From the NCBI RefSeq assembly GCF_023715615.1, contig NZ_JAMBOM010000001.1:1178001-1242000 (forward strand): 64,000 nt of DNA, given 5' to 3'. Each line of letters opens with the position of its first letter. Within the stretch, counting starts at the first letter, position 1. Positions 29,457-38,536 of this stretch are shown piece after piece. Both the position numbers and the translations under genes were made by a program. The stretch is from Sporosarcina aquimarina (GTDB lineage: Bacteria; Bacillota; Bacilli; Bacillales_A; Planococcaceae). The notes beneath the pieces are model-generated. The model made no database searches. It saw only the letters and a program-made list of their open reading frames with translations, and was not told the DNA's origin.

Positions 29457-30014
29457 ATGAATGCGCAGCGTAAACGAATAATTATTTCAGAAATACATTA
29501 TTGGAAGAAGAATCGTCTGTTGCCAGAGCAGTATTGTGATTTTTTAATTACATTATACGCTCAAGGGGATGCAGAGGCAGCTACGAATGTACAAGTAGAA
29601 AAAGCGATTTTGGAAAAAGAGCGTTATACAGTCACGAAAAAAATGATCCTATTGGTAATTTTGGCAGCAGGTCTTTCCGCTTTGATGTTTACTATTGTTA
29701 AGTATCCTATCATTATGATTGCAACTGCATCCATTTTTGTTCTTGGATTAATTGTAAGATTACTAATTAGCAAACCATTACGTTCGGCCCTCATTCCTTT
29801 TACATATATTATTGCGGCTTTTATGTTACTCGCATTATCACTGAAAGTATGGTTTGCTTTCTTTGAAGGTGAGACAATGTTGTTAGTAGGCATTCTAATG
29901 TTGAATAGCATTTTATGGCTATTTGCTGGACGCTTGCTGAAGCTACTGTATTTTACGATTTCAGGCTCTGTAGGGTTACTGATGATTATTGGATTTTTGC
30001 TCATTTCTTATTGA
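29457..30014 (+). CDS. Uncharacterised membrane protein, about five helices
   Basis: 185 residues. About 55 hydrophilic residues (with HYWKKNRLLPEQYCDFL, a short predicted helical unit) are followed by roughly five membrane helices from 63 to the end. I recognise no enzymatic motif. The ATG follows AAGGAGAG. It lies 21 bases after the sigA terminator and before an acyl-CoA dehydrogenase on the same strand, with no terminator hairpin visible between them, so the two might be partly co-transcribed, though the dehydrogenase appears to have its own promoter. Confidence 0.8.
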   Translation: MNAQRKRIIISEIHYWKKNRLLPEQYCDFLITLYAQGDAEAATNVQVEKAILEKERYTVTKKMILLVILAAGLSALMFTIVKYPIIMIATASIFVLGLIVRLLISKPLRSALIPFTYIIAAFMLLALSLKVWFAFFEGETMLLVGILMLNSILWLFAGRLLKLLYFTISGSVGLLMIIGFLLISY

Positions 30015-30056
30015 GCGAAAATCCTTTTTTTTCTGTTAAACTATCGACTAATTCTG

Positions 30057-30062
30057 TATAAT
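30057..30062 (+). promoter_or_regulatory. SigA -10 element of the acyl-CoA dehydrogenase gene
   Basis: TATAAT at 30057-30062 with only a weak -35 (TTAAAC at 30036, 15 bp away). It overlaps an upstream in-frame ATG at 30061, which argues that translation starts at 30100 instead. Confidence 0.5.
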
Positions 30063-30099
30063 GAAACTTGTAAGCGTTCACAAAAAAGGGGATGTCATA

Positions 30100-31242
30100 A
30101 TGGATTTCAATTTATCTACAGAACAACAAATGATACAGCGTACAATTCGAGAGTTTGCAAACGAAGTTGTCGCACCAGGTGCAATTGAAAGGGACCGGAC
30201 GAATGAATTTCCTGTAGAAATATTTAAACAACTATCTGAAATGGGAATGATGGGACTTCCATTTTCAGAAGAGTATGGCGGAGCCGGAGCAGATACCATC
30301 AGTTTCGCTATCGTCACTGAAGAATTAAGTCGGGCTTGTGCGTCTACTGGAATTACTTATTCTGCGCACATTTCGCTTGGGGGAGCGCCACTTAGCTTGT
30401 TTGGAACAGAAGAACAAAAACAAAAATATTTGCGTCCTATATGTGAAGGAACCTCATTTGGTGCGTTTGGACTTACCGAACCTAATGCAGGATCAGACGC
30501 AGGAGGCACGCAAACAACAGCAAAACTTGAAGATGGAACTTATACCATTAATGGCTCTAAAGTATATATCACCAACGCAAGTTATGCTAAAAATCTTGCT
30601 TTGACCGCCATAACAGGACAAACCGAAAAAGGCGGAAAAGAAATTAGCGCGATTATCGTTCCTACAGATGCAAAAGGATTCAAAGTAATTGATAACTATG
30701 AAAAGATGGGGTTGCATGCATCCAATACGACCGAACTCGTTATGGAGAATGTACAAGTACCTGAGGAAAACCTACTAGGTAAAAAAGGGAACGGATTCCG
30801 TCAGTTTTTAGTTACACTAGATGGTGGGCGAATTGGAATTGGAGCAATGGCAGTTGGTATTGCTCAAGCAGCCTATGATCGTGCCATGCAATATGCAAAG
30901 GAGCGGAAACAGTTTGGAAAGTCGCTTTCCGAGTTCCAGGTGACGCAATTTAAGCTTGCAGATATGGCGATGAAAATTGAGCTTGCAAGAAATATGGTCT
31001 ATAAGGCAGCATGGTTGAAAGACGAAGGAAAGCCGTTTACAAAAGAAGCAGCGATGTGTAAATTGTATGCATCTGAAATTGCAATGGAAGTTGCGGATGA
31101 AGCCATTCAAATCCATGGTGGTTATGGGTATATGAGAGAATACGAAGTTGAAAGATATCTGCGTGACGCAAAGTTATTGGAAATTGGAGAAGGAACTTCT
31201 GAAGTCCAACATATGGTGATTGCCCGCCAAATTGGATGTTAA
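30100..31242 (+). CDS. Acyl-CoA dehydrogenase
   Basis: 380-residue FAD flavoenzyme that introduces the alpha-beta double bond into acyl-CoA. It shows FGLTEPNAGSDAGG (FAD/substrate loop), RKQFGKSLSEFQ and IHGGYGYMREY. The catalytic base is the Glu in LLEIGEGTSE, in the short/branched-chain butyryl-CoA-like position. Chain-length specificity cannot be read from sequence alone. AAGGGG lies before the ATG at 30100. B. subtilis has no such gene between sigA and cccA, so this is a lineage-specific insertion in the synteny. Confidence 0.93.
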   Translation: MDFNLSTEQQMIQRTIREFANEVVAPGAIERDRTNEFPVEIFKQLSEMGMMGLPFSEEYGGAGADTISFAIVTEELSRACASTGITYSAHISLGGAPLSLFGTEEQKQKYLRPICEGTSFGAFGLTEPNAGSDAGGTQTTAKLEDGTYTINGSKVYITNASYAKNLALTAITGQTEKGGKEISAIIVPTDAKGFKVIDNYEKMGLHASNTTELVMENVQVPEENLLGKKGNGFRQFLVTLDGGRIGIGAMAVGIAQAAYDRAMQYAKERKQFGKSLSEFQVTQFKLADMAMKIELARNMVYKAAWLKDEGKPFTKEAAMCKLYASEIAMEVADEAIQIHGGYGYMREYEVERYLRDAKLLEIGEGTSEVQHMVIARQIGC

Positions 31243-31387
31243 CGAAAAAAGTTCACAAAGTATGTCCAAAATGTCACAAAAGAGAAAAGTCTGTTGATAA
31301 GTCTTTCGATTTCATCCGGAATACAGTACAATAAGAGTTGTGCACTATATACTACAGAATCGTTTCTGGTGAAGGAGGTTAAGTTCG

Positions 31388-31762
31388 TTGAGTAAAAATC
31401 CTGTTGTTCCTTATATTTTGATTTTCGCATTAGGTATCGGACTCATTTTCTTCATGTCCATGTATGGTATTGATCAACAAAAAGAGATTGCCGATGCAGA
31501 TGGCGAAGCAACGGAAGAAGGCAAGGAAGATGATGAAGGCGCATCTGCTGAATTCGATGCTGAAGCTGTTGCTCAGCAAAAATGTATCGGATGTCATGGT
31601 GGAGATCTAGAAGGCGCTGTTGGCCCGAGCCTTCACGGTGAAGACAAAGATCCTAAAGAGCTTCACGAGATCATCAAGAATGGTAAAGGCGGTATGCCTC
31701 CTGGACTCATCCCAGATGAGAACATTGATGCAATGGTCGATTACATTCTAACATTAAAATGA
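31388..31762 (+). CDS. cccA: Cytochrome c-550, membrane-anchored (CccA)
   Basis: 124 residues. One N-terminal membrane anchor (about 8-26), an acidic linker rich in Glu, Asp and Ala (33-60) and a small class I cytochrome c domain: CIGCH heme site Cys66/Cys69/His70 and Met103 in GGMPPG as the sixth ligand. It faces outside and carries electrons to a cytochrome oxidase. The TTG start follows AAGGAGGT by 7-8 bases. cccA follows sigA in B. subtilis too. Confidence 0.94.
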   Translation: MSKNPVVPYILIFALGIGLIFFMSMYGIDQQKEIADADGEATEEGKEDDEGASAEFDAEAVAQQKCIGCHGGDLEGAVGPSLHGEDKDPKELHEIIKNGKGGMPPGLIPDENIDAMVDYILTLK

Positions 31763-31770
31763 TAATCTAG

Positions 31771-31814
31771 AGAGCAATCAGTGTGGCGGAACTCCGCTAC
31801 CTGGTTGCTCTTTT
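31771..31814 (+). terminator. Terminator after cccA
   Basis: Long, interrupted stem: AGAGCAA (31771-31777) pairs with 31805-31811, plus an inner GC-rich stem, then TTTT. Confidence 0.8.
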
Positions 31815-31904
31815 GTTGATACGTGCAAAAAAGTCTCATTTTAGATAAAATTAACGGAAGAAGTCGACGACGGTTTGTACGTCTGCTGAAAGGTGGAACA
31901 AAAA

Positions 31905-32603
31905 GTGAACGCGAAAAATTTATCAGAACGATTGCGGTTGGTCGCATCATTTGCTGAACAAGGAACCGTCCTTGCAGATATCGGAAGTGACCACGCTTAT
32001 TTACCCTGCTGGCTAATTCAAAAAGGGCAAATATCCAGAGCCATTGCAGGAGAGGTTGTTAAAGGACCATTTGAATCTGCAAAACGAAATGTTGCAAAGG
32101 AAGGCTTGACAGATAAGGTGACTGTACGCCTCGCAAATGGGCTACAAGCTATTTTTGCTGATGATGGTGTTGAAACAGTGACAATCGCAGGGATGGGTGG
32201 GGCTTTAATTGCCTCTATCTTAGACAATGATGCTGAAAAGTTAACAGGGGTTAAACGAATTATTGTACAGCCGAATATCCATGCAATGGCAATTCGTGTT
32301 TGGGCGGTCAGCAATTCATGGAAAATCTTGAATGAATCGATTCTTAAAGAGGATCATAAAATCTATGAAGTACTTGTCCTGGAAAGAGGCAATCGCTCTT
32401 ACACCCCTGAAGAATTACTAATGGGACCGATTCTTTTACAGGAACGTTCAGCCGTTTTTCTAGAGAAATGGCAAGGAGAGTTAACTGAGATATCACGTGT
32501 GATCGATGTGTTAACACAGTCTGCACAATCTGAAGAGGCAAAAGTGAAACGTCAGCAATTAAGTGAGACGAAAGATATGATTGAAAGGGTGTTAAAGTCA
32601 TGA
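31905..32603 (+). CDS. trmK: TrmK, tRNA (adenine22-N1)-methyltransferase
   Basis: 232 residues. A class I SAM methyltransferase with VLADIGSDHAYLPCWL (motif I) and TIAGMGGALIASIL (the catalytic-loop region), followed by IVQPNIHAM. It methylates A22 of tRNA; the B. subtilis ortholog is YqfN, and a C-terminal coiled coil is conserved. The GTG at 31905 follows AAAGGTGG; an in-frame GTG at 31893 overlaps that site. The stop overlaps the next gene by 4 bases. Confidence 0.94.
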   Translation: MNAKNLSERLRLVASFAEQGTVLADIGSDHAYLPCWLIQKGQISRAIAGEVVKGPFESAKRNVAKEGLTDKVTVRLANGLQAIFADDGVETVTIAGMGGALIASILDNDAEKLTGVKRIIVQPNIHAMAIRVWAVSNSWKILNESILKEDHKIYEVLVLERGNRSYTPEELLMGPILLQERSAVFLEKWQGELTEISRVIDVLTQSAQSEEAKVKRQQLSETKDMIERVLKS

Positions 32604-33409
32604 AAGATGTGAATGGTCATCAAATCATTCAAGTATTTGAAGAGTGGGCACCGAAAAAATTAGCAATGGAAGGGGACCCCATCGGTTTACATATTGGTCA
32701 ATTGAATCGACCAGTTGACACCGTCTTAGTCACATTGGATGTGAATGAAACGATTGTCGACGAAACGATTGAGCGAGGGGCAACGCTTATCATAGCACAC
32801 CATCCGCCCTTATTTAGACCAGCGAAACACATATGGACAGATACCCCACAAGGACGAATGATTGAGAAGTGTATCAAACATGACTTGTCTGTGTATGCAG
32901 CCCATACGAACCTAGATATAGCGATTGGCGGGGTGAATGATTTACTTTCAGACAAACTAGGGCTCACTCAGATGGAAATTCTTGAACGGACTTTTTATGA
33001 ATCAGACCAAGAATATGGCATAGGTCGAGTTGGCAAGCTTCCTTCAAGCATGTCGCTTGAACAATTTGCCATCCACGTGAAGGAGAAACTAGATGTCCCT
33101 GCAGTTAGAATGGTAGGAAATAAAGACCGATTGATACATAAAGTAGGCGTTTTAGGTGGAGATGGAAACAAATACATTTACGCCGCTAAACGTGCTGGAG
33201 CAGATGTGTTAGTAACAGGAGATCTGTATTACCATGTCGCACAAGATGCTGAAGCGATTGACTTATGTGTTGTAGATCCTGGTCATAATGTTGAAAAAGT
33301 GATGATTCAAGGTGTTGCAGAACATATGACTATGAAATGCCAAGAACTTAACTACAATGTGGCGTTCTTACAATCCCAACTAAAAACAGAACCATTTACA
33401 TTTGTTTAA
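32600..33409 (+). CDS. yqfO: Nif3-like dinuclear metal center protein (YqfO family)
   Basis: 269 residues. The metal ligands appear in AHHPPLF, AAHTNLD and the C-terminal VVDPGHNVEK. The function of the Nif3/YqfO/GTP cyclohydrolase 1 type 2 family is unsettled, but it binds a pair of metal ions. B. subtilis YqfO is about 373 residues because of an inserted CutA1/PII-like domain; this copy lacks it. It is translationally coupled to trmK (ATGA overlap). Confidence 0.92.
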   Translation: MKDVNGHQIIQVFEEWAPKKLAMEGDPIGLHIGQLNRPVDTVLVTLDVNETIVDETIERGATLIIAHHPPLFRPAKHIWTDTPQGRMIEKCIKHDLSVYAAHTNLDIAIGGVNDLLSDKLGLTQMEILERTFYESDQEYGIGRVGKLPSSMSLEQFAIHVKEKLDVPAVRMVGNKDRLIHKVGVLGGDGNKYIYAAKRAGADVLVTGDLYYHVAQDAEAIDLCVVDPGHNVEKVMIQGVAEHMTMKCQELNYNVAFLQSQLKTEPFTFV

Positions 33410-33411
33410 AA

Positions 33412-33443
33412 AAATCCCCCAGCTCTCAAGAGTTGGGGGATTT
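33412..33443. terminator. Bidirectional terminator between yqfO and ispH
   Basis: 14-bp stem (33412-33425 with 33430-33443, one G-T) and a TCAA loop. Both converging genes benefit: the left flank is A-rich and the right flank runs into T residues. Confidence 0.9.
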
Positions 33444-33449
33444 ACTCAA

Positions 33450-34421
33450 TTAAACATAAGGTTCAATTCGTGTAACGGGTGTGGGATTCTTTATTTTCGG
33501 TAACAGTCGATTCAAGTCAAACTTGCGCTCTGCGATGTGTGTTGAAGGATCTGCAGGGTCAAACTTAGTCAGGAATTCGATCACTTCACGAACAATTAAT
33601 GTAGGAGTAGAAGCACCTGCTGTGACGGCCACGCGTTCGACTCCTTCTAACCAACTCAACTCAATTTCAGAGACATCTGAAATTCGATAGGATGGGGTAT
33701 TAGCAATTTCAACTGAAACTTGTGTCAAACGATTGGAGTTATTGCTCTTAGGATCACCAACTACAATCAGCAAATCTGCTTCGCCCGCTTGCTCGGCAAC
33801 CGCTTCTTGTCTAACTTGTGTCGCCATACAAATTTCTTTATGGACTTCGATGTGAGGATATTTCTTTTTTAAGTCTTCCATGAGATGGATTACGTCCCAC
33901 TGACTCATAGTTGTCTGATTTGTGACAAGTAATTTGTCATTTTGAAGCGTTAACTGCTCGATATGCTCAGCATTTTCAACTAAATGTACTCTGCCGGGAG
34001 CAACACCAAGAGCGCCTTCAGGTTCCGGATGATGTGCCTTACCGATATAAATGATATCGTAGCCTTCAGCCGTCTTCTCGCGAATCAAGTCATGTGTAAC
34101 AGTTACGTCAGGACACGTAGCATCGATTGAAACTAGCCCTTTTTTACGTGCAAGTTCACGTACTTCAGGAGAGACTCCGTGTGCTGTGAATATGACAGTT
34201 CCTGTCTCGACTTGTTTGAGAATTTCAAGACGATTATTTCCTTCTAATGTGATAATGCCATCTTCCTCGAACGCATCCGTCACATGCTTGTTGTGTACAA
34301 TCATGCCCAATATATAAATCGGTCTCGGCAATGATTCGTCGAGTGCCGCATTTCTAGCAATCACCATTGCATCGACGACCCCATAACAATAACCCCGCGG
34401 GGAAATCTTCATAACTTCCAT
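33450..34421 (-). CDS. ispH: IspH, 4-hydroxy-3-methylbut-2-enyl diphosphate reductase
   Basis: 323 residues. The last step of the MEP isoprenoid pathway, giving IPP and DMAPP. The three cluster cysteines are Cys12 (GYCYG), Cys103 (DATCPD) and Cys198 (EICMAT). HGVSPEV and TAGAST motifs are present. GAGGAG precedes the ATG. The partner enzyme IspG lies 7 kb to the right, also on the reverse strand. Confidence 0.95.
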   Translation of the reverse strand: MEVMKISPRGYCYGVVDAMVIARNAALDESLPRPIYILGMIVHNKHVTDAFEEDGIITLEGNNRLEILKQVETGTVIFTAHGVSPEVRELARKKGLVSIDATCPDVTVTHDLIREKTAEGYDIIYIGKAHHPEPEGALGVAPGRVHLVENAEHIEQLTLQNDKLLVTNQTTMSQWDVIHLMEDLKKKYPHIEVHKEICMATQVRQEAVAEQAGEADLLIVVGDPKSNNSNRLTQVSVEIANTPSYRISDVSEIELSWLEGVERVAVTAGASTPTLIVREVIEFLTKFDPADPSTHIAERKFDLNRLLPKIKNPTPVTRIEPYV

Positions 34422-34454
34422 TTTAAGCTCACTCCTCTAAAGGGATCTATCCCT

Positions 34455-34483
34455 ATTATAGCGGAGTTGGCTTAAAGGTTCAA
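34455..34483 (-). promoter_or_regulatory. SigA promoter of ispH
   Basis: Reverse strand TTGAAC (34483-34478), 17-bp spacer and perfect TATAAT (34460-34455). It lies just past the end of the neighbouring yqfQ gene. Confidence 0.85.
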
Positions 34484-34487
34484 AGTC

Positions 34488-34967
34488 TTAGATTGGTGGC
34501 TGAAACACTTTAGGTACAGAAGGTCGAGGTCCTGATGCGACTGGCGCTGCCCCACGTGCAACAGATGCTGCTGCAGATGCTCCTGCTACCCCTGCGTCTG
34601 GAAGAGATTGAAATCCTCGGTACAATTTCCACATGGCGGGTATATTTTGAAGCATAGGTGCAAACTGCTGTACCATGGGTGCGTACTGTTGTACGGTCGT
34701 CATAAAGCGATTGGCGGTTTCCATATACATTTCAGGTTTTGAAAGACCTGCTCTTGGAGGGGCTCCACCTTGTGCTTGCTGTTGTCCACCAAACCCAGAA
34801 TCCATTCCAAATGGGGAAGGTTGCTGATTCGCTTGGCCTTGTGTAAATGGTGTCGCAGACCCTTGCGTAAAGGGGTTGGCCTGCTGAAAGTTTCCTCGAA
34901 ACATCTGTTGTCCAGCAGGAGCTTGCCGCTGCTGATTAGCGAATGGATAAAAAGATTGATATCTCAT
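34488..34967 (-). CDS. YqfQ-like Gln/Phe-rich protein
   Basis: 159 residues. Low-complexity N-terminal half rich in Gln, Phe, Gly and Pro with repeats of NPFTQG and PFTQG; the second half has a conserved helix-rich patch with MLQNIPAMWKLYRG, then an Ala-rich C-terminus. This matches YqfQ (VrrA in B. anthracis) by position and composition; the function is unknown, and VrrA is known as a variable-repeat locus. The ATG at 34967 follows AAAGGAG. The start of the longer frame at 34985 is not supported. Confidence 0.8.
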   Translation of the reverse strand: MRYQSFYPFANQQRQAPAGQQMFRGNFQQANPFTQGSATPFTQGQANQQPSPFGMDSGFGGQQQAQGGAPPRAGLSKPEMYMETANRFMTTVQQYAPMVQQFAPMLQNIPAMWKLYRGFQSLPDAGVAGASAAASVARGAAPVASGPRPSVPKVFQPPI

Positions 34968-35043
34968 AATTATCTCCTTTCCCAAAGAGTACTTTGTCGA
35001 TAATGTATCCTATGCGAAAAAAGCAACCAGCGGTACAATTTCG

Positions 35044-35052
35044 TGCTACAAT
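35044..35052 (+). promoter_or_regulatory. Extended -10 promoter of cshB
   Basis: TGCTACAAT at 35044-35052, 26 bases before the cshB ATG. No matching -35. Confidence 0.55.
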
Positions 35053-35077
35053 GAACGAATGATAGGAGGACACGAAC

Positions 35078-36373
35078 ATGTCTAGATATACTGATTACCA
35101 ATTTAAACCGTTTCTTCGTGAAGCAATAGAACAGTTGGGCTTCACAAGTCCAACCCCCATACAAAAGGAAATGATTCCGCTCATTTTAAAAGGTCAGAGC
35201 GCAATCGGACAAGCGCATACAGGAACAGGGAAATCCCACAGCTTCCTAATTCCAATTTTACAACGCATCCATACAGATGCAGATGAGCTTCAAGCAGTCA
35301 TCACAGCTCCAACACGTGAGCTTGCTATCCAGTTATTTGATGAGTTGAAAAAGCTCACGACTTCCTCAGAGGTCCGCACTAGTTTATTGATTGGCGGGAC
35401 GGATAAAAAACGCTCAGCTGACAAATTGAAATCGAATCCTCATTTAGTTGTTGGAACACCTGGACGTATCCGAGATATGTCAGACACAGGTGCGCTATCG
35501 ATTCATACATCCCGAATCCTTGTAATAGACGAAGCCGATCTTGCGTTTGATATGGGTTTCATTGAAGACATCGACCAATTTGCAGGGAAAATGCCAAGTG
35601 ACTTGGAAATGTATGTTTTCTCTGCGACCATTCCAGAAAAACTGAAACCGTTCCTTGCTAAGTATATGGACTCACCTGTTCATATCCAGCTCGGGACAAA
35701 GAAGCCGTTAACGGAGGGCATGCACTATTCACTTGTTCCAGTAAGAGGGATGGATCGAAAAAAGAAACTATTGAACGTCATTCAGGCAATCAATCCCTAT
35801 TTGGCGATTATTTTTACCAATACGAAACAAAATGCAGATGAACTTGCGGGCTATCTTGCAGCGCAGGGCGTGAAAACAGGTAAAATTCATGGCGATTTGA
35901 ATGCGCGTGAACGGACTCGTATGATGAAACAAATTCGTGACCTCGAATACCAATTCATTGTAGCGACAGATCTAGCAGCACGGGGAATTGATATCCCAGG
36001 CGTGAGTCACGTCATTAACTATGAGCTACCTGAAGACCTGGAGTTCTACATTCACCGCGTAGGACGTACAGCGCGTGCTGGATTGGAAGGAGTCGCAATC
36101 ACATTATTTGATCCTTCTCAGGATGATGCGATCGTTAAAATCGAGAAAATGGGTATTCCATTCGTACATGAAGATGTGAAAAATGGAGAATGGAAACAGC
36201 TGAAAGAGCGGCATTCCAGGAAAAATCGTCCAAAAGAACAAGACGAAATCGATAAAAAGGCTGCTTCTTTAATCCGGAAACCAACAAAGGTGAAACCGGG
36301 TTATAAAAAGAAACGGGCAGCGGAAGTGGATCGCTTTAAAAAGCGTGAAAGGAGACTGAATAAGAAAAAATGA
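35078..36373 (+). CDS. cshB: CshB, DEAD-box RNA helicase
   Basis: 431 residues. Motifs in order: Q motif (SPTPIQ), Walker [19 protein letters not shown] as [12 protein letters not shown], then the second RecA domain with [12 protein letters not shown] and [11 protein letters not shown] basic C-terminal tail is likely to bind RNA. In B. subtilis CshB (YqfR) helps at low temperature. AGGAGG lies before the ATG. It overlaps nfo by 4 bases, so both share a transcript. Confidence 0.95.
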   Translation: MSRYTDYQFKPFLREAIEQLGFTSPTPIQKEMIPLILKGQSAIGQAHTGTGKSHSFLIPILQRIHTDADELQAVITAPTRELAIQLFDELKKLTTSSEVRTSLLIGGTDKKRSADKLKSNPHLVVGTPGRIRDMSDTGALSIHTSRILVIDEADLAFDMGFIEDIDQFAGKMPSDLEMYVFSATIPEKLKPFLAKYMDSPVHIQLGTKKPLTEGMHYSLVPVRGMDRKKKLLNVIQAINPYLAIIFTNTKQNADELAGYLAAQGVKTGKIHGDLNARERTRMMKQIRDLEYQFIVATDLAARGIDIPGVSHVINYELPEDLEFYIHRVGRTARAGLEGVAITLFDPSQDDAIVKIEKMGIPFVHEDVKNGEWKQLKERHSRKNRPKEQDEIDKKAASLIRKPTKVKPGYKKKRAAEVDRFKKRERRLNKKK

Positions 36374-37287
36374 GTGAACAACCTCTATTAATTGGATCCC
36401 ATGTATCGATGAGTGGGAAGGATATGTTACTTGGTTCAAGTAAGGATGCTCTCGATTTTGGTGCTTCGACTTTCATGATCTATACAGGAGCTCCTCAAAA
36501 CACGCGACGTAAACCAATCGAAGAGTTGAACATCGCAGCAGGGCAAGCTCATATGAAGGAGCACGGGCTATCCTCTATGGTCGTCCATGCGCCTTATATC
36601 ATTAACATTGCAAATACCGTGAAACCGGAAACTTTCAAACTAGGTGTCGATTTCTTGCAGGAAGAAATTAGACGTACAGCAGCACTTGGTGCCAATCAGA
36701 TTGTATTGCATCCTGGTGCGCACGTGGGCGAGGGCGTTGACAAGGGAATTGCAAAGATTATTGAAGGGTTGAACGAAGTATTAGCTGAAGACGCGGATGT
36801 CCGCATCGCATTGGAAACAATGGCAGGTAAAGGCACTGAATGCGGAAGAAGCTTTGAAGAGCTTGCGAAGATTTTTGATGGTGTTAAAAACAGCGATAGA
36901 CTTTCGGTTTGTTTTGATACTTGCCACGTTCATGATGCTGGTTATGATATCGTAAACGATTTTGAAGGTGTGCTGGATGAATTTGATCACTTCATTGGTA
37001 GAGACCGAATTTCAGTTGTCCACGTCAATGATAGCAAGAACGTCCGTGGCGCAGGGAAAGACCGGCACGAAAACATTGGTTTTGGTCACATCGGTTTTGA
37101 ACCACTGCACTATGTCGTTCATCATCCATCATTCACAAACGTTCCAAAAATACTGGAAACTCCATTCATTGGAACGGACAAGAAAAACAAAACAGCACCA
37201 TACAAGGAAGAAATCATCATGCTGAAAAGTGGAGAATTTACCACTAAATACCGTGATGCACTTTTGAACGAGGCGACTAACGCATAA
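36370..37287 (+). CDS. nfo: Nfo, endonuclease IV
   Basis: 305 residues of the AP-endonuclease-2 family. It cleaves the DNA backbone 5' to abasic sites in base-excision repair. Zinc-binding motifs include [29 protein letters not shown] and [19 protein letters not shown]. The ATG overlaps the cshB stop (ATGA). YqfS is the B. subtilis ortholog. Confidence 0.96.
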   Translation: MSEQPLLIGSHVSMSGKDMLLGSSKDALDFGASTFMIYTGAPQNTRRKPIEELNIAAGQAHMKEHGLSSMVVHAPYIINIANTVKPETFKLGVDFLQEEIRRTAALGANQIVLHPGAHVGEGVDKGIAKIIEGLNEVLAEDADVRIALETMAGKGTECGRSFEELAKIFDGVKNSDRLSVCFDTCHVHDAGYDIVNDFEGVLDEFDHFIGRDRISVVHVNDSKNVRGAGKDRHENIGFGHIGFEPLHYVVHHPSFTNVPKILETPFIGTDKKNKTAPYKEEIIMLKSGEFTTKYRDALLNEATNA

Positions 37288-37366
37288 TAGTCATCGTTTT
37301 TATGGGTTAATAGGTATGGATATGCAGAAAAACATTACAGTTTACAATACTTGTACGAAATGAAAT

Positions 37367-37410
37367 AGACTGTCGAGCAAATCGGTCACTACTGATTTGC
37401 TCGACAGTCT
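37367..37410. terminator. 19-bp inverted repeat between nfo and yqfT
   Basis: 37367-37385 pairs with 37392-37410 over 19 bp with one G-T; 6-base loop. The T run on either side is short (CTTCTT forward, ATTTCATTT reverse), so it is a probable but not ideal bidirectional terminator for converging genes. Confidence 0.75.
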
Positions 37411-37414
37411 CTTC

Positions 37415-37663
37415 TTACTTTCGCATATTCAAATAATCCTCTAACAACTGATTCGTGCGTTTCTGTCCTAAAACCCGTTCCACCTTTGAAATAAAACTCT
37501 CAGGAACCCCTGTCAAAATCCAATGCATAGAGATCTCATCTAACAAAGGTCTTAGCATTCTGATTTCCTCTAGAGTAAAGTCTAATCCATACGACTTGGA
37601 CATCTTCAACATCTCTTCATCGCTTCTTTTTTTCATCTCCAGTAGCAAACGTGTGTAATCCAA
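37415..37663 (-). CDS. yqfT: YqfT, DUF2624 family protein
   Basis: 82 residues, no membrane helix, mostly helical, with a central FTLEEIRMLRPLLD stretch and a C-terminal LLEDYL. This matches the DUF2624 small protein beside nfo in B. subtilis; function unknown. A TTG start is preceded by AGGTGA. Its neighbours, a Zur-controlled operon and nfo, give no hint about function. Confidence 0.8.
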   Translation of the reverse strand: MDYTRLLLEMKKRSDEEMLKMSKSYGLDFTLEEIRMLRPLLDEISMHWILTGVPESFISKVERVLGQKRTNQLLEDYLNMRK

Positions 37664-37687
37664 ATTGTCACCTAGCTTTCTTTAAAT

Positions 37688-37716
37688 TTGTAAGCCCGCG
37701 CCATTTCGTTTATACT
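37688..37716 (+). promoter_or_regulatory. SigA promoter of znuC-znuB-zur
   Basis: TTGTAA (37688-37693), 17-bp spacer, TATACT (37711-37716). The Zur box lies in the first transcribed bases. Confidence 0.75.
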
Positions 37717-37728
37717 CATTGATGTGAA

Positions 37729-37743
37729 TCGTAATCATTACTA
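37729..37743 (+). promoter_or_regulatory. Zur box (7-1-7 palindrome)
   Basis: TCGTAATCATTACTA, a 7-1-7 inverted repeat with one mismatched pair. B. subtilis Zur recognises TCGTAATnATTACGA, so this copy differs by one base. It sits between the -10 and the znuC start; binding of zinc-loaded Zur here would block transcription. Confidence 0.8.
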
Positions 37744-37762
37744 TTAATCGAAGGATGGTTGT

Positions 37763-38536
37763 ATGCAAGAAAGTCTAGTGAAATTAACAGATGTAACTTT
37801 TAACTATGGAAATTCATCGGTGTTGAAAGATATCACCTTAACTGTGAAACCAGGTGAATTTTGGGCACTTATTGGTCCGAACGGATCTGGGAAGTCGACT
37901 CTCATAAAAATTTTATTAGGATTGTTAAAGCCTAATAAAGGTTCAGTCGAACTATTAGGGGAGCCAATTTCTTCAGTCAGCCACAAAGAACGAGTTGGCT
38001 ACGTTTCCCAAAAATCTAATTCATTCAATAGCGGATTTCCAGCTACTGTTCTGGAAGTTGTGAGAAGTGGTTTGACAAAAAAAACGGGATTGTTCAAGCG
38101 ATTTTCAAAAGCAGATACAGAAGCTGCTTTGAATGCGCTTTTGGAAGTAGATATGAAAGAATTTGCGGATCGTAATATAGGTGAGCTCTCTGGAGGCCAA
38201 CAACAGCGTGTCTTCATAGCACGAGCACTTGCGGCAAAACCGGAGCTGCTTATCATGGACGAACCGACTGTCGGAGTGGATCAGCAAAACTCGGCTTCTT
38301 TCTATTCTATGCTTGAAAAATTGAATCGTGACAATGGCATAGCCATTATTTTGGTTTCCCATGAAATTGACCTTGTGACAGATCTTGCGTCACACGTTGC
38401 CTGTTTGAATCGGACTATGCACTTTCATGGTGGAAGAAGAGACTTTGCGAAGCTGAATGATAATGATCTATCGCGATGGTACGGTCACTCTGTCCGTCTC
38501 GTTCATCAGAAGGAAGGAGACACTTCCAATGATTGA
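37763..38536 (+). CDS. znuC: ZnuC, zinc ABC transporter ATP-binding protein
   Basis: 257 residues. Walker A IGPNGSGKST, Q-loop, signature LSGGQQQR and Walker B LLIMDEPTVGVD; H-loop VSHEID. The family is the Mn/Zn/Fe uptake (AdcC/ZnuC) class, and the zur gene in the same operon supports zinc. Overlaps znuB by 8 bases. The solute-binding protein gene znuA is not adjacent. Confidence 0.92.
   Translation: MQESLVKLTDVTFNYGNSSVLKDITLTVKPGEFWALIGPNGSGKSTLIKILLGLLKPNKGSVELLGEPISSVSHKERVGYVSQKSNSFNSGFPATVLEVVRSGLTKKTGLFKRFSKADTEAALNALLEVDMKEFADRNIGELSGGQQQRVFIARALAAKPELLIMDEPTVGVDQQNSASFYSMLEKLNRDNGIAIILVSHEIDLVTDLASHVACLNRTMHFHGGRRDFAKLNDNDLSRWYGHSVRLVHQKEGDTSND

Noticed and set aside
37367..37410. 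Inverted repeat as a mobile-element end or attachment site
   Set aside because: A single copy with a short loop between convergent genes; a terminator is the simpler explanation.
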